A DNA stretch of 64,000 nucleotides from Lolium rigidum (Eukaryota; Streptophyta; Magnoliopsida; Poales; Poaceae): NCBI RefSeq assembly GCF_022539505.1, contig NC_061510.1, positions 38,527,047-38,591,046 on the forward strand. The letters are read 5' to 3'. Below the pieces are notes generated by a model. It searched no databases. It was given only the letters and a program-made list of their open reading frames with translations, and was not told the origin of the DNA. Shown here piece after piece: positions 1 to 11,099 of this stretch. Numbering within the stretch: the first letter of the stretch is position 1; every line of letters starts with the position of its first letter. A program made the translations under genes and the position numbers.

Positions 1-647
1 ATAGGTAGCTCACAAGATCTAAACATGATGGCACAATAGGAGAAGACAACCATTTAGCTACTGATATGGACCCACAGTCCAAGGATGAACTACTCACGCA
101 TCAGTCCGGAGGCGGGCATGGTGATGTAGAGCCCTCTGGTGATGATTCCCCTCTCCTGCAGAGTGCCGGAGGAGATCTTCAGAACCCCCCGAGATGGGGT
201 TGACGGCGGCGGCGTCTCTGGAACTGTTCTCGTATTTTGGCTCTCGGTACTAGGGTTTTCCGATACGAAGGAATAAATAGGCGAAGGGGCAGCGTCGGGG
301 GAGCCAGGGGGTGGCCTCCCCACACCTGGGCGCGGCAGGAGGTGGGGCCGCGCCGCCCTATGGGGTGGCCCCCTGCTGGCCTTCTCCGACTCTTCTTCGA
401 TCTTCTGGAACACTCCGTGGAAAATAGGGTCGTGGGCTTTTGTTTCGTCCAATTCCGAGAATATTTGTAAACTAGCTTTTCTGAAATCAAAAACAGCATA
501 AAACAGGAACTGGCACTATGGCATCTTGTTAATAGGTTAGTCCCAGAAAATGCATAAAAACATTATAAAGTATGAATAAAACTTGTAGGTATTGTCATAA
601 AACTAGCATGGAACATAAGAAATTATAGATACATTGGAGACGTATCA
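1..647 (-). repeat. LTR fragment of a Sabrina/Athila-like Gypsy element
   Basis: Read on the minus strand, the sequence starts at 647 with TGATACGTCTCC and aligns by eye along its length with the LTRs at 22903-23605 and 27289-28886. Shared landmarks are the GGAACATAAGAAATTAT start, the GC-rich block near 300-370 and the 'actactcac' region near 90. No polypurine tract lies to its right, so it is the outer edge of the upstream LTR of an element that extends left beyond the window. Family assignment is from LTR resemblance. Confidence 0.75.
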
Positions 648-1115
648 CCCATCTTCGGAGTGGAGGAAAAGCTAGCCAGAAGGAAATGCCTTTGTCCTTC
701 GTGGTATTGGCTTAGAGAAGAAGATGAGCCTTCGTGGCGTTCACGAGAACTTCTTTGTAGCCGGCATCTCTCCAACGTGATGTACCTGAGTTTGTGTGAG
801 GGAACACGTGAATAAATCTTATTCATCTCCACGTGACTCGGTTATCTCTGTACCCGAGATTACTTTCTTTGTGATAGCCATCGTGCTTGAAGTACTTATA
901 TCTTGTTTATCACTTGTGTTACATATATCTTGTGCATATCTTGCTTAGCTTGAGTTGTTGTTGTTTACATATATCTTTTGCATATCTTGCTTAGATTGAG
1001 TTGTTATTGTTGTTGTTGTTATTGTTTTTGTGGTGGTGGTGGTTTTATGCTTGTAAACTAAACATTAGTTTAATTATGCACTCTTTTGAAAACGAATATA
1101 CACACCCCCATCTAG
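648..1115 (+). repeat. SIRE/Maximus-like Copia LTR remnant (3' part)
   Basis: It shares motifs with the better preserved LTR at 18073-18828: a 'ttcgtggcgttca' block, 'catctctccaac', 'tttgtgatagccatcg' and a final C-rich 'cacacccccatctagg' that matches the typical Maximus LTR end. It is diverged and has no visible partner, so it is an old remnant interrupted by the element to its left. TGTTGT-rich simple sequence lies at about 955-1045. Confidence 0.45.
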
Positions 1116-1710
1116 GAGGCATCCCTTCCATTCATGTGTGCCTTCCACACGAGCCATCCATGAGGTTGATGCGAGCCTTTTGAGGGACGCGGTAGCTTCC
1201 TTTTACTTAGCGGCCGTGCCTCGATGAGGCGGTTGTCACCGATTTCTCACCGTCCCCACGCATCGACAAGGGCTACGGCAATAGATTCCATCAAAACTAT
1301 TGCCATCGACATCGGAGTCAGCTCCGTGCCATCCTAATTCAGGCCAAACCCGACGGTTTCTCGACGGAAGGCGGCAGCCAGCAACGTGGGGGCCTGAAAG
1401 GACGAGATGCCACCTTAAGTGTTTGCCTTTCATGCATATCATATTGTTATGTGTTGCATGGTTGAATATATAGTGGAAACTCTCCCAAAGGTTAAGCTTG
1501 ACAATATATGCAATGAAATGCAAGTCCATCACACATGCATATATTGTGGGGGAGTTTGCTTTATATATATTGGTTCTACTCACATCTCTTGCATTAGTTG
1601 TAGTATGTGTGAGTAGAATCGGTTTTGATATGTGATAGTCACGTTGTGTTACTTGATCATATCAAATACAACCTCTTGTATTCATTATATAAACCCTCTT
1701 GCTGAGATTG
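1116..1710. other. Unassigned repeat debris between elements
   Basis: I see no gene here. The stretch 'gtgggggagtttgc' near 1548 resembles the 3' untranslated end of Copia elements. An 11-bp inverted repeat (1574-1584 with 1608-1618, TTCTACTCACA / TGTGAGTAGAA) could form a hairpin. The last five bases (1706-1710, GATTG) are the left TSD of the next element. Confidence 0.4.
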
Positions 1711-2867
1711 TGTTGACTGCCAAAACCCACCGGCGGACAGCGGCCTTGTCAACACTGTAGAGCCGGGGGGAGCCTAGAGCTGCGGCTGGCTGAGACCCCT
1801 CCGAGCGACGGCCCGCAATGCTCTTCTGGTCACACGCGGCGTTGCGAAGTGCAAGGCGTGCCACCTGACCTATACCGGTCGGGAAGGTGATGAGATTGCC
1901 TCGCTTAGTTTCTGCCAGGGCATACATGTAAACGTTAAATACGAGCCTCGATCGGCTCTCGAGTTATCCCGTGAATCGGCTCAAAGAGCCGATCCACCCA
2001 TGATCCGTACGGGGTGTACGAATACTTGGTGGTCCTGCTTGATCAAGATGAAGCTAATGAGATCTACGACGATTTAGGGTTTTCACCACATAATCGGATC
2101 ATCCTACTCCAGGTTGGGCCGGATGGCCACGCACGGTGCTCGTAAGCCGATCCTAAACAAGGCCAAAAAACCAACATGAAGTTGATCCTAGGAACATCCC
2201 GTTTAGGACTTGCGAACGCCACCCTACGTGCCACGGGATCCTCCCCCTTTGTAAGGCCAAACTATTGCGAGATATTAAACTAATCCTTGTAGAACAAGGA
2301 GCAATCGTAACGGACCAGATCTACTAAATAATGATCAAGCGGGTGCCGCCCCACACCTGAGATAGGCGTGAGGACGGCTAGATATGCAAGGGTTGCACTA
2401 CGTAAGCATGCTTAAACGAAGAACAATGCTAACCCTAACACATCTAATGATAACTACGCTGCTCGCCATCAAAAGCGCTTCAGTACGAGCAACGCATGAA
2501 CAACGTGGGGCTTGTGCTGCCTAGATCGCAAGATGCGATCTAGGCAGCATGTCGCTACCCGATAGAAACCCTCGAGACGAAGGAGTTGGCGATGCGCCGA
2601 GATTGGTTTGTTTTTGGGGTTGAACGTGAGTTGTTGTTTATTCCATAAACCCTAGGTACATATTTATAGTCCAGGGGACTTTCTAATGTGGGCATGCACT
2701 AAACCGTGCACGACTCGGATTCTATCTCTTATAATAAACTACTAAGTAAAGATACACGGGCAATTCAGCCCAAGACCCTTCGTGCCAGTGCCGCCTTAGA
2801 ATCCTTTCACGAGTAATCAGCACAAGCCCGGCCCACCTCTGGATTCGTCTAAAATCTGGTGATAACA
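1711..2867 (-). repeat. 3' LTR of the non-autonomous Gypsy element
   Basis: 1157 bp; on the plus strand it starts TGTTGACTGCC and ends GGTGATAACA, with terminal TG/CA. A TATAAATA box for minus-strand transcription lies at about 2661-2668. A perfect 14-bp hairpin lies at 2516-2548, and ATCGGCTC-AAA-GAGCCGAT at 1975-1993. Confidence 0.88.
2516..2548. other. Perfect 14-bp stem hairpin in the LTR
   Basis: The arms 2516-2529 (GCTGCCTAGATCGC) and 2535-2548 are exact reverse complements with a 5-nt loop AAGAT. The second LTR carries the same structure at 8231-8263. Confidence 0.85.
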
Positions 2868-3066
2868 CATGCTCCCCTGGTTTTGGAAATAACATTTCCA
2901 AAATCATTATGCTTTCCCTTCGAGAGGTCACGTCGTAGCGAGTAGAGCCGTTACGACATCCGTCATCATTATGCCCTGTCTTCTCAGCTTCTCTAAAAAT
3001 CCTGACAGCTTTAGCATCGATCCCTTGGAAGTTGTAATGGCATTAATCCTTCGCCAGATTCATCAT

Positions 3067-3073
3067 TATTTAA
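3067..3073 (+). promoter_or_regulatory. Candidate TATA box of the antisense gene
   Basis: TATTTAA on the plus strand lies 58 bp upstream of the ATG at 3131, followed by a C-rich leader. Spacing fits a plant core promoter. It points opposite to the element's own gag. Confidence 0.45.
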
Positions 3074-3130
3074 CCGCGCCGACTGGTCATCCCTGCTATC
3101 GGCACCAAAAAACCCCCTCTTCCTGTAGGA

Positions 3131-3552
3131 ATGTCTTCCTCTTCCTCTTCTTTCTCCAAACTCTTCCCCCAATCTTCGCCGAAGAAGAAGACCGAAGGCA
3201 GTCTCCACCCCGCAGTGAATCCCTTCTCCTCCGACAAGGAGAAAAAAAAGGAGAAGCGGCGAAGGCCAAAGCCTCTCCTTCCGCCCAGCTCCCGCCGAAG
3301 AAGCGCCCCGCATGTGGGCGGACAGCGAGGACGAGGATGATGACGAAGAGGAAGAGGAGGAGGACGACTCTTCCTCCTCCATCGGGTACCCGCCGACCAA
3401 GCGCTTCCGCTCCTGGGCGGACAGCGAGGATGATGATGATGACGAGGAGGAAGAGGCCCCGGCCAAGGGCTGGGGCAGCAGCGACGAAGAGCTCCTCGGG
3501 AGCAGCCGCCGATGGCGTCGGCGGCGGCGATGACGAGGACAGCGACGACTAG
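3131..3552 (+). pseudogene. Antisense acidic/Ser-rich ORF inside the Gypsy element, frame-broken
   Basis: On the strand opposite to gag, an ATG at 3131 opens a Ser-rich then Lys/Arg-rich segment (MSSSSSSFSKLFPQS...). Coding character then moves to another frame near 3240-3310. It moves again at about 3312, where two near-repeats of the type WADSED followed by an Asp/Glu run appear (3312-3335 and 3414-3450). It ends DDEDSDD-stop at 3550-3552. One ancestral ORF interrupted by small indels explains this better than three separate ORFs. An A8 run at 3241-3248 is a likely indel point. The acidic runs and basic patches suggest a nuclear or nucleic-acid-associated protein, but no known domain is recognised. 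Flanking promoter and polyadenylation signals argue for a real transcription unit. Tat/Retand-type Gypsy elements are known to carry antisense ORFs; relation to those is inference. Confidence 0.55.
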
Positions 3553-3640
3553 TAGTATAGGACTAGTAGTAGCGAGTGCACTAGGCACCGGATCCCTCTT
3601 TTGAGAGCCATCGGCTCTTTCTTGTAAAGCCGCTCCTTGG

Positions 3641-3650
3641 AATTAATGAA
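3641..3650 (+). terminator. Candidate polyadenylation signal of the antisense gene
   Basis: AATTAATGAA lies about 90 bp after the stop at 3552, preceded by a T-rich/TGTAA stretch, the usual layout of plant near-upstream elements. Inferred from sequence only. Confidence 0.4.
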
Positions 3651-3659
3651 ATCGTTCTT

Positions 3660-4439
3660 TCCATTTATCCTTTAATTGCTCCAATTTCATTCCCTCCGTT
3701 TGCCATGCTAAGACCGACGACAACGCGTCGGACTTCTTTCCTTTCTTGCAGCAATAGCACGAGTCCAAGCCCCGTACTAGGCGTCGGCTTTTCCTTCCCA
3801 GCTTCCCGCCCGAGACGGCCATGATGCGGCCGCAGCCGAGGTAATCCCGATCGGCTCCCAAGAACAAGGCATCTTCCGGGCTTGTTGCCCCCGAGTCTCG
3901 GCCAACGCAAAACGCGAGACGAGGATACGCGCATGAATTGTATAGACCTGGGCCCGATCGTGTGTGGGGAAATTCCTTATGTAGCGTCGGCCGATTTGAA
4001 CACAAATCGGCCTCTCCGAGCGGAAAGCCTTCAAGGTGAGCCGCCCCCGAGTTCTTACTCGAGGCGAGAATGTGCCACGACCGATCCTCTTTCTTCCTCC
4101 GACGGCCGATAATCTTCCGTTCCAGCTGTACTAACCCCACAGATTGGATAATCCTCACACAACTAGAGTCGATGGCTACGCATCGGCTCGTTTCTTGATT
4201 CCGAAGTCGATGTCTCGCCGCATCGGTCCGTGTCTCGAAAATTTTCACTTTTCGAATTTTTTTTTTTACAGCCGACACTGTGCATCGGCCCCCATATCTC
4301 AATACCCGTCAACAAAAGATGAGATGCTTCGTTGTATACCCTCATATTTCCATATACTGGGTGCCCCCGAAGCCGATTCCGTCAAGAAAATTGATGGTAT
4401 CGGCTCGTTGGATAACATGTTGAACCCGAGCGAGAAAGG
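3660..4439. other. Spacer between the antisense gene and gag, hairpin-rich
   Basis: No credible coding sequence. It carries GCCGAT/ATCGGC inverted repeats, for example a perfect 10-bp-arm hairpin at 3989-4012 (GGCCGATTTG-AACA-CAAATCGGCC). Similar ones lie inside degraded gag at 4457-4478, 4715-4734 and 5099-5118. Confidence 0.5.
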
Positions 4440-7361
4440 TAGGTGAGGATAATTTTGGCCGATTAGCTGGAATCGGCCTCCACGTTGCTTGTTCGTTGAA
4501 GGTTTTGTAAGTTCCCTTCGTAAATTTTTCGGGGCCGATCACAAGGATCAGCCTCTCCTGGTTTGCCCATTGGTTTGGTCTTGCTACTTGGTCGAGCTGG
4601 ATGAAACCAACCCAACCTCCGACTTGATGCGCCTGCTTGTCGTCCACCTTGTGTGCTCCGTAGAGTCGTGGAGCGCTACGCTCTGTCGGCAAGACGAGTA
4701 CCATGTTTGTGCCAGCCGATGTCTCATCATCGGCTTTCCTCCGTTTAGGGCGCCACTCCATTTTCCGTGGACGACCCTCTTCATCCAGGGTTCGCCGAAC
4801 CTTTGCGACCGGATCGGGCCGTGCCTTTCTTAGCGTATGCAGGTACAACCTTTCGGCTTCCTCCGTGGCCGCGCAATCGCCGAACCCTCGCGCTTACCGG
4901 GAACGGGCTGAGTCCGTCGGGGCACCACCTTGGCCGGTGGTACTCGTCTTCTTCCACTTCTCCCTCGTCTTCCGAATCTTCAATATCCGCCCAACGAGGT
5001 GACTCAGCGCATTCGCTTTGTGGTGGGAGAGGCCCTAAGCGCTCGAACACGGACACGTTGGCTGCCTCCTTCTTTTTCCGATTGCATTACGGGCAATTGC
5101 CGATTGTGGGCAATCGGCTCATTCCTGAATCCCAGCGGTGTACCGAAGAAGGGGCAGTCCCAATGCCTCGGCGTTGTCGTCTTGCTCCCTTGATGCTTCC
5201 GTGGCATAGCGCTCATGCTCCTCCTCATCGTGATCCTCGCCGACGATATCTTCTCGGCTTCTCTAGCCAAACGATTTCCTCTATCACCGTAATAGGGGCG
5301 CCGGCGTTGACCATACCGATTAACATATTTGTTGAGGAGGTGATCGAGAGGGGTCAGCCGATATCTTATATTCTTCACCTCTCCCTCCGTGACGTAGCGC
5401 TTGCCATCATGACGGAGCCGATCGCATGGAGCGGCCTCATCCGTATCCTTGCTTTGTGAGAGCAGCTGCCCTCATCTCCATCTTTGCCGCAGTGGTTTCC
5501 GGGCCCTACCATGTTGATGCTGAACGAGGGGCCTGGCCGGCAACTTTCGGGGTAGGTGATTCCTACCATGTTAACGGCGGGGAAGGGTTGGGTGTCGACC
5601 TTCATGGCGTACTTGGTTGAAAATTAGCCGCCCCTTCTCTATCGCCGCTTGGATGTGCCGACGCCACACCGGCGGTCGTTGGTGGCATGGGAAAGCGAGT
5701 TGTGGAATTTGCGATACGGCTTTCCGTTTAGCTCTTTCGCCGTGGGGAACTTGAGACCTTCGAGAACCGTCAAGCTAGTTTCTCCTTGAGCAGGAGGTCG
5801 AAGATTTGTTCGGTCTTGGTCACGTCAAAATCAAATCCCCCAGGCGGCCCCGGTGGCTTTACCCATTTGCGAGGCCACGGGGGTTCCTCCCCGAGTCCAC
5901 TCAGCCATCGCTATCTCTTGGCCTCCCGCGAGCACTTCATCCTCCTCCGTATCGACCATGACTACCGCACGCTTGAACTTGTCTTGGTACGAGGTCGGGG
6001 TGGCGCTGTTCATATGCCGATAGTTTCCGAACCATGTGCGCCGGTGAGGGATAATCTGCTTGGGAGGCCATGTCCTTGAGCCGTGTTGCAAGGCCCGCTA
6101 CTGCCAACTCGATCGCTTCCTTTTCGGCTTATACGAACCGAATAACATCGGTTCCTAAGATTCCTGAAGCGCCGGATGTGATTCTCGTCACCGTTTCCCG
6201 CGCTTCGACGTAATTGTGCTAGATCGGCAATGCCGGACTCGGAAGCTTCGTATGGTATTGCATATGGAGCTTGTTCTTCCAATTGCTTCCAAGACTGGAT
6301 GGAGTTCGCTGGTAGAGAGGTGTACCATCCAAAAGCCAATCCCGTGAGGGACCGTGAAAAGAGCCTCACGCGTAGCTGATCCGACACCGAAGCCGGTCCT
6401 AGTTGAGCCAAATATCGGCTGACGTGCTCGATGGAGCTGGAGCCATCCGATCCACCGAATTTGGAGAAGTCGGGGAGCCGATATTTTGGTGGCAGCGGGA
6501 TCATCTCGTAATCGTCGTGGGTACGGCTTGGAATAGCCGACCGCCCTTCTTTTCGGCATCATGCCGAACTCGGTCTCTCGGTATGGTACCGATCGATCCG
6601 CCGTGTCTGGCCGTAGGAGTTGCACTCGAAGATTCGCCGGGGTGGCGTACTTGGCCTGCCACGTTTGCTTTTCCAGCTCCGAGCCAGCTGCAGGAGCCGG
6701 GCTCGGGAGTTTCGTCGGTGTGGCGTATTTAGTTAGCCACGTCCGCTCTGTCGCCGACGTTCCTCCCTGTCTTCGCCGGAGTCCCCGATGTTGTGGCCTG
6801 GTTTGTGAGTGCCCAGTCCACCACAATCCGGCACATACATGCATGCGTACCCATGAGGGATCTCCTTAGGCGCCTCCATTAAGAACCGGTAGTCACCGGG
6901 GTCGCCACCAATTCTGCAGACGAGGAATGCCGGTGTAGTCGGCACTTCAGCGAGTGCTGCCAACGCAAATGGCAGCGGTGGACGGGACCGGAATGGCAAT
7001 TCTCCTTGATGCGTCCCGAGAGCTGGTCCCGACGGCGAGTGCTGGTGGCTCATGATCTCCTGGATCACGCGCGAGCGACACGCTCCAGCCACGTTAACCA
7101 AGTTCTCGAGTGGCGGTGTAGCGAGTGAGCCACCGGGTAGTTGATCTCCCCGCGGACCCACGGTGCGTTCCTCCGACGGGGAAGAAAGGTCTATCCCATC
7201 GAGTGCACCTTCCGGTGAGAACCCCTTCCATCTGATGCCACCGAACGGGTTCTGCGAAAAGAGCCGATGAGGTCGGCTTCGAGGGTAGCCTTGATCTCAT
7301 TGTATTGCTTCTTGAGGTCGTCGAGCGGATCCTCGTAGGTGAGCGGCGTGCCGTCCGCCAT
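4440..7361 (-). pseudogene. Gypsy gag, multiply frameshifted
   Basis: Gag starts at the ATG at 7361 (MADGTPLTYEDPLDDL..., 60 bp from the right LTR). Coding then runs leftwards through several frames. Recognisable blocks are a capsid-type Retrotrans_gag region at about 6504-6190 (YLAQLGPASVSDQLR, RLFSRSLTGLAFGWY), ENHIRRFRNLRNRCYS at about 6190, and NMVGITYPESCRPG-type sequence near 5560. A cysteine-containing segment and an acidic linker ending WCPDGLSPFPVSARVRRLR lie near 4900-4870. The last coding-like piece (about 4750-4440) resembles the gag-protease linker. No protease or polymerase follows. The capsid would package the element RNA, but as read it cannot be made. Several breaks sit at CAG/CTG sites, so part of the damage may be sequence error. 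Confidence 0.7.
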
Positions 7362-7421
7362 CTCAGATGTAGATGGCGATGTGGTTGATGTAGACGATTG
7401 TCCCACGGGCGTGCTGAGATG

Positions 7422-8583
7422 TGTTGATCGCCAAAACCCACCGGCGGACAGCGGCCTTGTCAACACTCGTAGAGCCGGGGGAGCCTAGAGCTGCGGCTGG
7501 CTGAGACCCCTCCGAGCGACGGCCCGCAATGCTCTTCGGTCACACGCGGCGTTGCGAAGTGCAAGGGCGTGCCACTCGACCTATACCCGGTCGGGAAGGT
7601 GATGAGATTGCCTCGCTTAGTTTCTGCGGGGCATACATGTAAACGTTAAATACGAGCCTCGATCGGCTCTCGGGTTATCCTGTGAATCGGCTCAAAGAGC
7701 CGATCCACCCATGATCCGTACGGGGTGTACGAATACTTGGTGGTCCTGCTTGATCAAGATGAAGCTAATGAGATCTACTGACGATTTAGGGTTTTCACCA
7801 CATAATCGGATCATCCTACTCCAGGTTGGGCCGGATGGCCACGCACGGTGCTCGTAAGCCGATCCTAAACAAGGCCAAAAAACCAACATGAAGTTGATCC
7901 TAGGAACATCCCGTTTAGGACTTGCGAACGCCACCCTACGTGCCACAGGATCCTCCCCCCTTTGTAAGGCCAAACTATTGCGAGATATTAAACTAATCCT
8001 TGTAGAACAAGGAGCAATCGTAACGGACCAGATCTACTAAATAATGATCAAGCGGGGTGCCGCCCCCACACCTGAGATAGGCGTGAGGACGGCTAGATAT
8101 GCAAGGGTTGCACTACGTAAGCATGCTTAAACGAAGAACAATGCTAACCCTAACACATCTAATGATAACTACGCTGCTCGCCATCAAAAGCGCTTCGATA
8201 CGAGCAACGCATGAACAACGTGGGGCTTGTGCTGCCTAGATCGCAAGATGCGATCTAGGCAGCATGTCGCTTACCCGATAGAAACCCTCGAGACGAAGGA
8301 GTTGGCGATGCGCCGAGATTGGTTTGTTTTTGGGGTTGAACGTGAGTTGTTGTTTATTCCATAAACCCTAGGTACATATTTATAGTCCAGGGGACTTTCT
8401 AATGTGGGCATGCACTAAACCGTGCACGACTCGAGATTCTATCTCTTATAATAAACTACTAAGTAAAGATACACGGGCAATTCAGCCCAAGACCCTTCGT
8501 GCCAGGCCGCCTTAGAATCCTTTCACAGGTAATCAGCACAAGCCCGGCCCACCTCTGGATTCGTCTAAAATCTGGTGATAACA
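7422..8583 (-). repeat. 5' LTR of the non-autonomous Gypsy element
   Basis: 1162 bp, partner of 1711-2867, with the same TATAAATA (8377-8384) and the 14-bp hairpin (8231-8263). It is followed on the plus side by the TSD GATTG at 8584-8588. Confidence 0.88.
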
Positions 8584-9317
8584 GATTGTCATCAATTACC
8601 AAAATGGGGGAGATCGTAAGGGTACTTTGCCACTATGTTTAATTTTGGTAATTGATGACAATTTCTATGGACTAATATTTCCATTGAGTTTTGTTTGAAG
8701 GAATACTCCATAGGATTTGCTTGAAGTTCATTTGTTGGATTCAAGATAGTTGATGTCAAGAGAGAAGATTTGGCTCGAAGGCGGTGTCACAATCCTCCAA
8801 GGCTCATGAGTTCAGCTATTGGTGACCAAGACCTAGAGCATGTAATCAACTGAAGTGTTCTAGCTTGAATGAAGCATGAGTGTTGTCATCAAGGTCAAGC
8901 GGGATGCGGTTAATTCTCTCGCCCTCTTACGGTGTTGGATCACGATGTGAAAAGCGAGAATAGCGCGATAAGGGAACTCGAAGACGGAGTTTAAAACAGG
9001 GTGCCGCTGCCTGGACTCGATCCCCCGCGTGCGCCTGGCCCATGCCCGCACGCCACGCCCAGCCACTCGCGTCGCGCGGGCCCCCGCTTGCTGCGCCGCA
9101 CGCCTACTGCCACGCACGATCCCCTCTCGCTCCTGGCATCGCGCTGCCACCGCAATCTCTATTGTCGCCCCACAACGCTAACTGCCCGCTTCCTCTATCG
9201 ATCTTCTGCAATTGGGCCGGTATGACCGGATAATCTTTTTGTCTGCATTTTTCCCTGCCTCGTTTTCCAGGAGGCTCATCCGGTATAACCGGGTCTTGAC
9301 CCAGTCATACCGGGCAT
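8584..9317 (+). repeat. SIRE/Maximus-like Copia 3' end and LTR, first part
   Basis: After the TSD, 'tgtcatcaattaccaaaatg' followed by 'ggggagat' is the typical untranslated 3' end of SIRE/Maximus elements, with GGGGGAGAT as polypurine tract. The LTR would start at about 8613 (CGTAAGGGTAC, a likely T-to-C change of the terminal TG). The LTR is cut at 9317/9318 by the Angela-like insertion and resumes at 18073. It includes a GC-rich stretch at 9000-9180 without a convincing gene. Confidence 0.6.
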
Positions 9318-9322
9318 CTTTT

Positions 9323-11085
9323 TGTTGGAGATATGCCCAAGAGGCAATAATAAAAGTGGTTATTATATATCTTTATGTTCATGATAAATGTTTATATACC
9401 ATGCTATAATTGTATTAACCGAAACATTGATACATGTGTGATATGTAAACAACAATGAGTCCCTAGTAAGCCTCTTAACTAGCTTGTTGATTAATAGATG
9501 ATTAGTTTCATAATCATGAACATTGGATGTTATTAATAACAAGGTTATATCATTATATGAATGATGTAATGGACACACCCAATTAAGCGTAGCATAAGAT
9601 CACGTCATTAAGTTATTTGCTATAAGCTTTCGATACATAGTTACCTAGTCCTTTCGACCATGAGATCATGTAAATCACTTATACCGGAAAGGTACTTTGA
9701 TTACATCAAACGCCACTGCGTAAATGGGTGGTTATAAAGGTGGGATTAAGTACCCGGAAAGTATGAGTTGAGGCATATGGATCAACAGTGGGATTTGTCC
9801 ATCCCGATGACGGATAGATATACTCTGGGCCCTCTCGGTGGAATGTCGTCTAATGTCTTGCAAGCATATGAATAAATTCATAAGAGACCACATACCACGG
9901 TACGAGTAAAGAGTACTTGTCAGGAGACAAGGTTGAACAAGGTATAGAGTGATACCGATGATCAAACCTCGGACAAGTAAAATATCGCGTGACAAAGGGA
10001 ATTGGTATCGTATGTGAATGGTTCATTCGATCACCGAGTCATCGTTGAATGTGTGGGAGCCACTATGGATCTCCAGATCCCGCTATTGGTTATTGGTCGG
10101 AGAGAGTTCTCACCCATGTCCACATAGTTCACGAACCGTAGGGTGACACACTTAAGGTTTGATGTTGTAATAGTAGAACTTGAATATGGAATGGAGTTCG
10201 AAGTATTGTTCGAAGTCTCGGATGGGATCCCGGACATCACGAGGAGTTCGGAATGGTCCGGAGAATAAGATTCATATATAGGAAGTCATATTCCAAGTTT
10301 GGAAATGATCCGGTGCATTTATGGAAGGTTCTAGAAAAGTCAGGAAGAAATCACTAAGGAAGGAGGAGTCCCGGAGGGACTCCACCTCCCCATGGATGGC
10401 CAACCCTAGAGGGGGGAGTCCAAGGTGGACTCCACCAAGGGGGCCGGCCATCCCCCTTCATGGAAGGGTGGGAATCCCACTTGGGTGGGAGTCCCACCTT
10501 GGGTAGGTTTCCCTACTACATGGAAGGTTCTTGTGTTGGGGTCTTATTCGAAGACTTGTAGTCCAACACTTGGGGTTCCACCTATATAATGAGGGGCATA
10601 GGGGAGGGGGCCGGCCACCACAAGCCACCAAGCTGGCCGCACCCCTTGAGGCCGGCCACCCCCTCTCCCGAACCCTAGCCGCCCCCTCTCTCCTCCACCT
10701 CTCCCGCACGCTTAGCGAAGCTCCGCCGGAGATCTCCACCGCCACCGCCACCACGCCGTCGTGCTGCCGGAGTCAAGGAGGAGCTACTACTTCCGCTGCC
10801 CGCTGGAACGGGGAGAAGGACGTCGTCTTCATCAACACCGAACGTGTGACCGAGTACGGAGGTGCTGCCCGATCGTGGCACCGTGATCAAGATCTTCTAC
10901 GCGCTTTTGCAAGCGGCAAGTGATCGTCTACCGCAGCAACAAGAGCCTCATCTTGTAGGCTTTGGAAATCTTCAAGGGTGAGTCTCGATCATCTCCTCGT
11001 TGCTCCCATCTTCTAGATTGCATCTTGGCTTGGTTTGCGTTCTCGCGGTAGGAATTTTTTGTTTTCTATGCAACGTATCCCTACA
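9323..11085 (+). repeat. 5' LTR of the Angela-like element
   Basis: 1763 bp, TG...CA. The U3 promoter TATATAA lies at 10583-10589, followed by GGCCGGCC-rich sequence. The open frame around 10531-10923 is LTR (R/U5) sequence present in both copies, not a gene. Confidence 0.95.
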
Positions 11086-11087
11086 GG

Positions 11088-11099
11088 TGGTATCAGAGC
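11088..11099 (+). promoter_or_regulatory. Primer-binding site, tRNA-iMet
   Basis: TGGTATCAGAGC lies 2 nt after the 5' LTR and is complementary to the 3' end of plant initiator-methionine tRNA. It is standard for Copia elements. Confidence 0.95.

Larger units (their letters stand above)
1711..8583 (-). mobile_element. Non-autonomous Gypsy LTR retrotransposon with antisense gene
   Basis: Two near-identical LTRs (1711-2867 and 7422-8583) bound 4.55 kb of internal sequence. The 5-bp TSD GATTG is present on both sides (1706-1710 and 8584-8588). The element reads on the minus strand: gag begins next to the right LTR and a G-rich polypurine tract (plus-strand gctcccctgg, about 2871-2880) precedes the left LTR. 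Only a degraded gag is present. There is no protease, reverse transcriptase or integrase, so it must be mobilised in trans. Between gag and the left LTR lies an ORF on the opposite strand with its own promoter and 3' end. Gag style and antisense ORF resemble the Tat/Retand branch of Gypsy (inference). About 24 LTR differences by eye (near 2%) suggest a fairly recent insertion. Confidence 0.88.

Noticed and set aside
3011..3588. Two long minus-strand frames (poly-Ser and His/Pro-rich)
   Set aside because: Low-complexity shadows of the acidic plus-strand ORF.
4767..5459. 230-aa plus-strand open frame
   Set aside because: It is the antisense shadow of degraded gag; the minus strand carries the gag-type motifs.
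10531..10923. 130-aa open frame on the plus strand, repeated at 17512-17904
   Set aside because: It lies wholly inside the Angela-like LTR (R/U5) and is duplicated only because the LTR is; it has no known domain.
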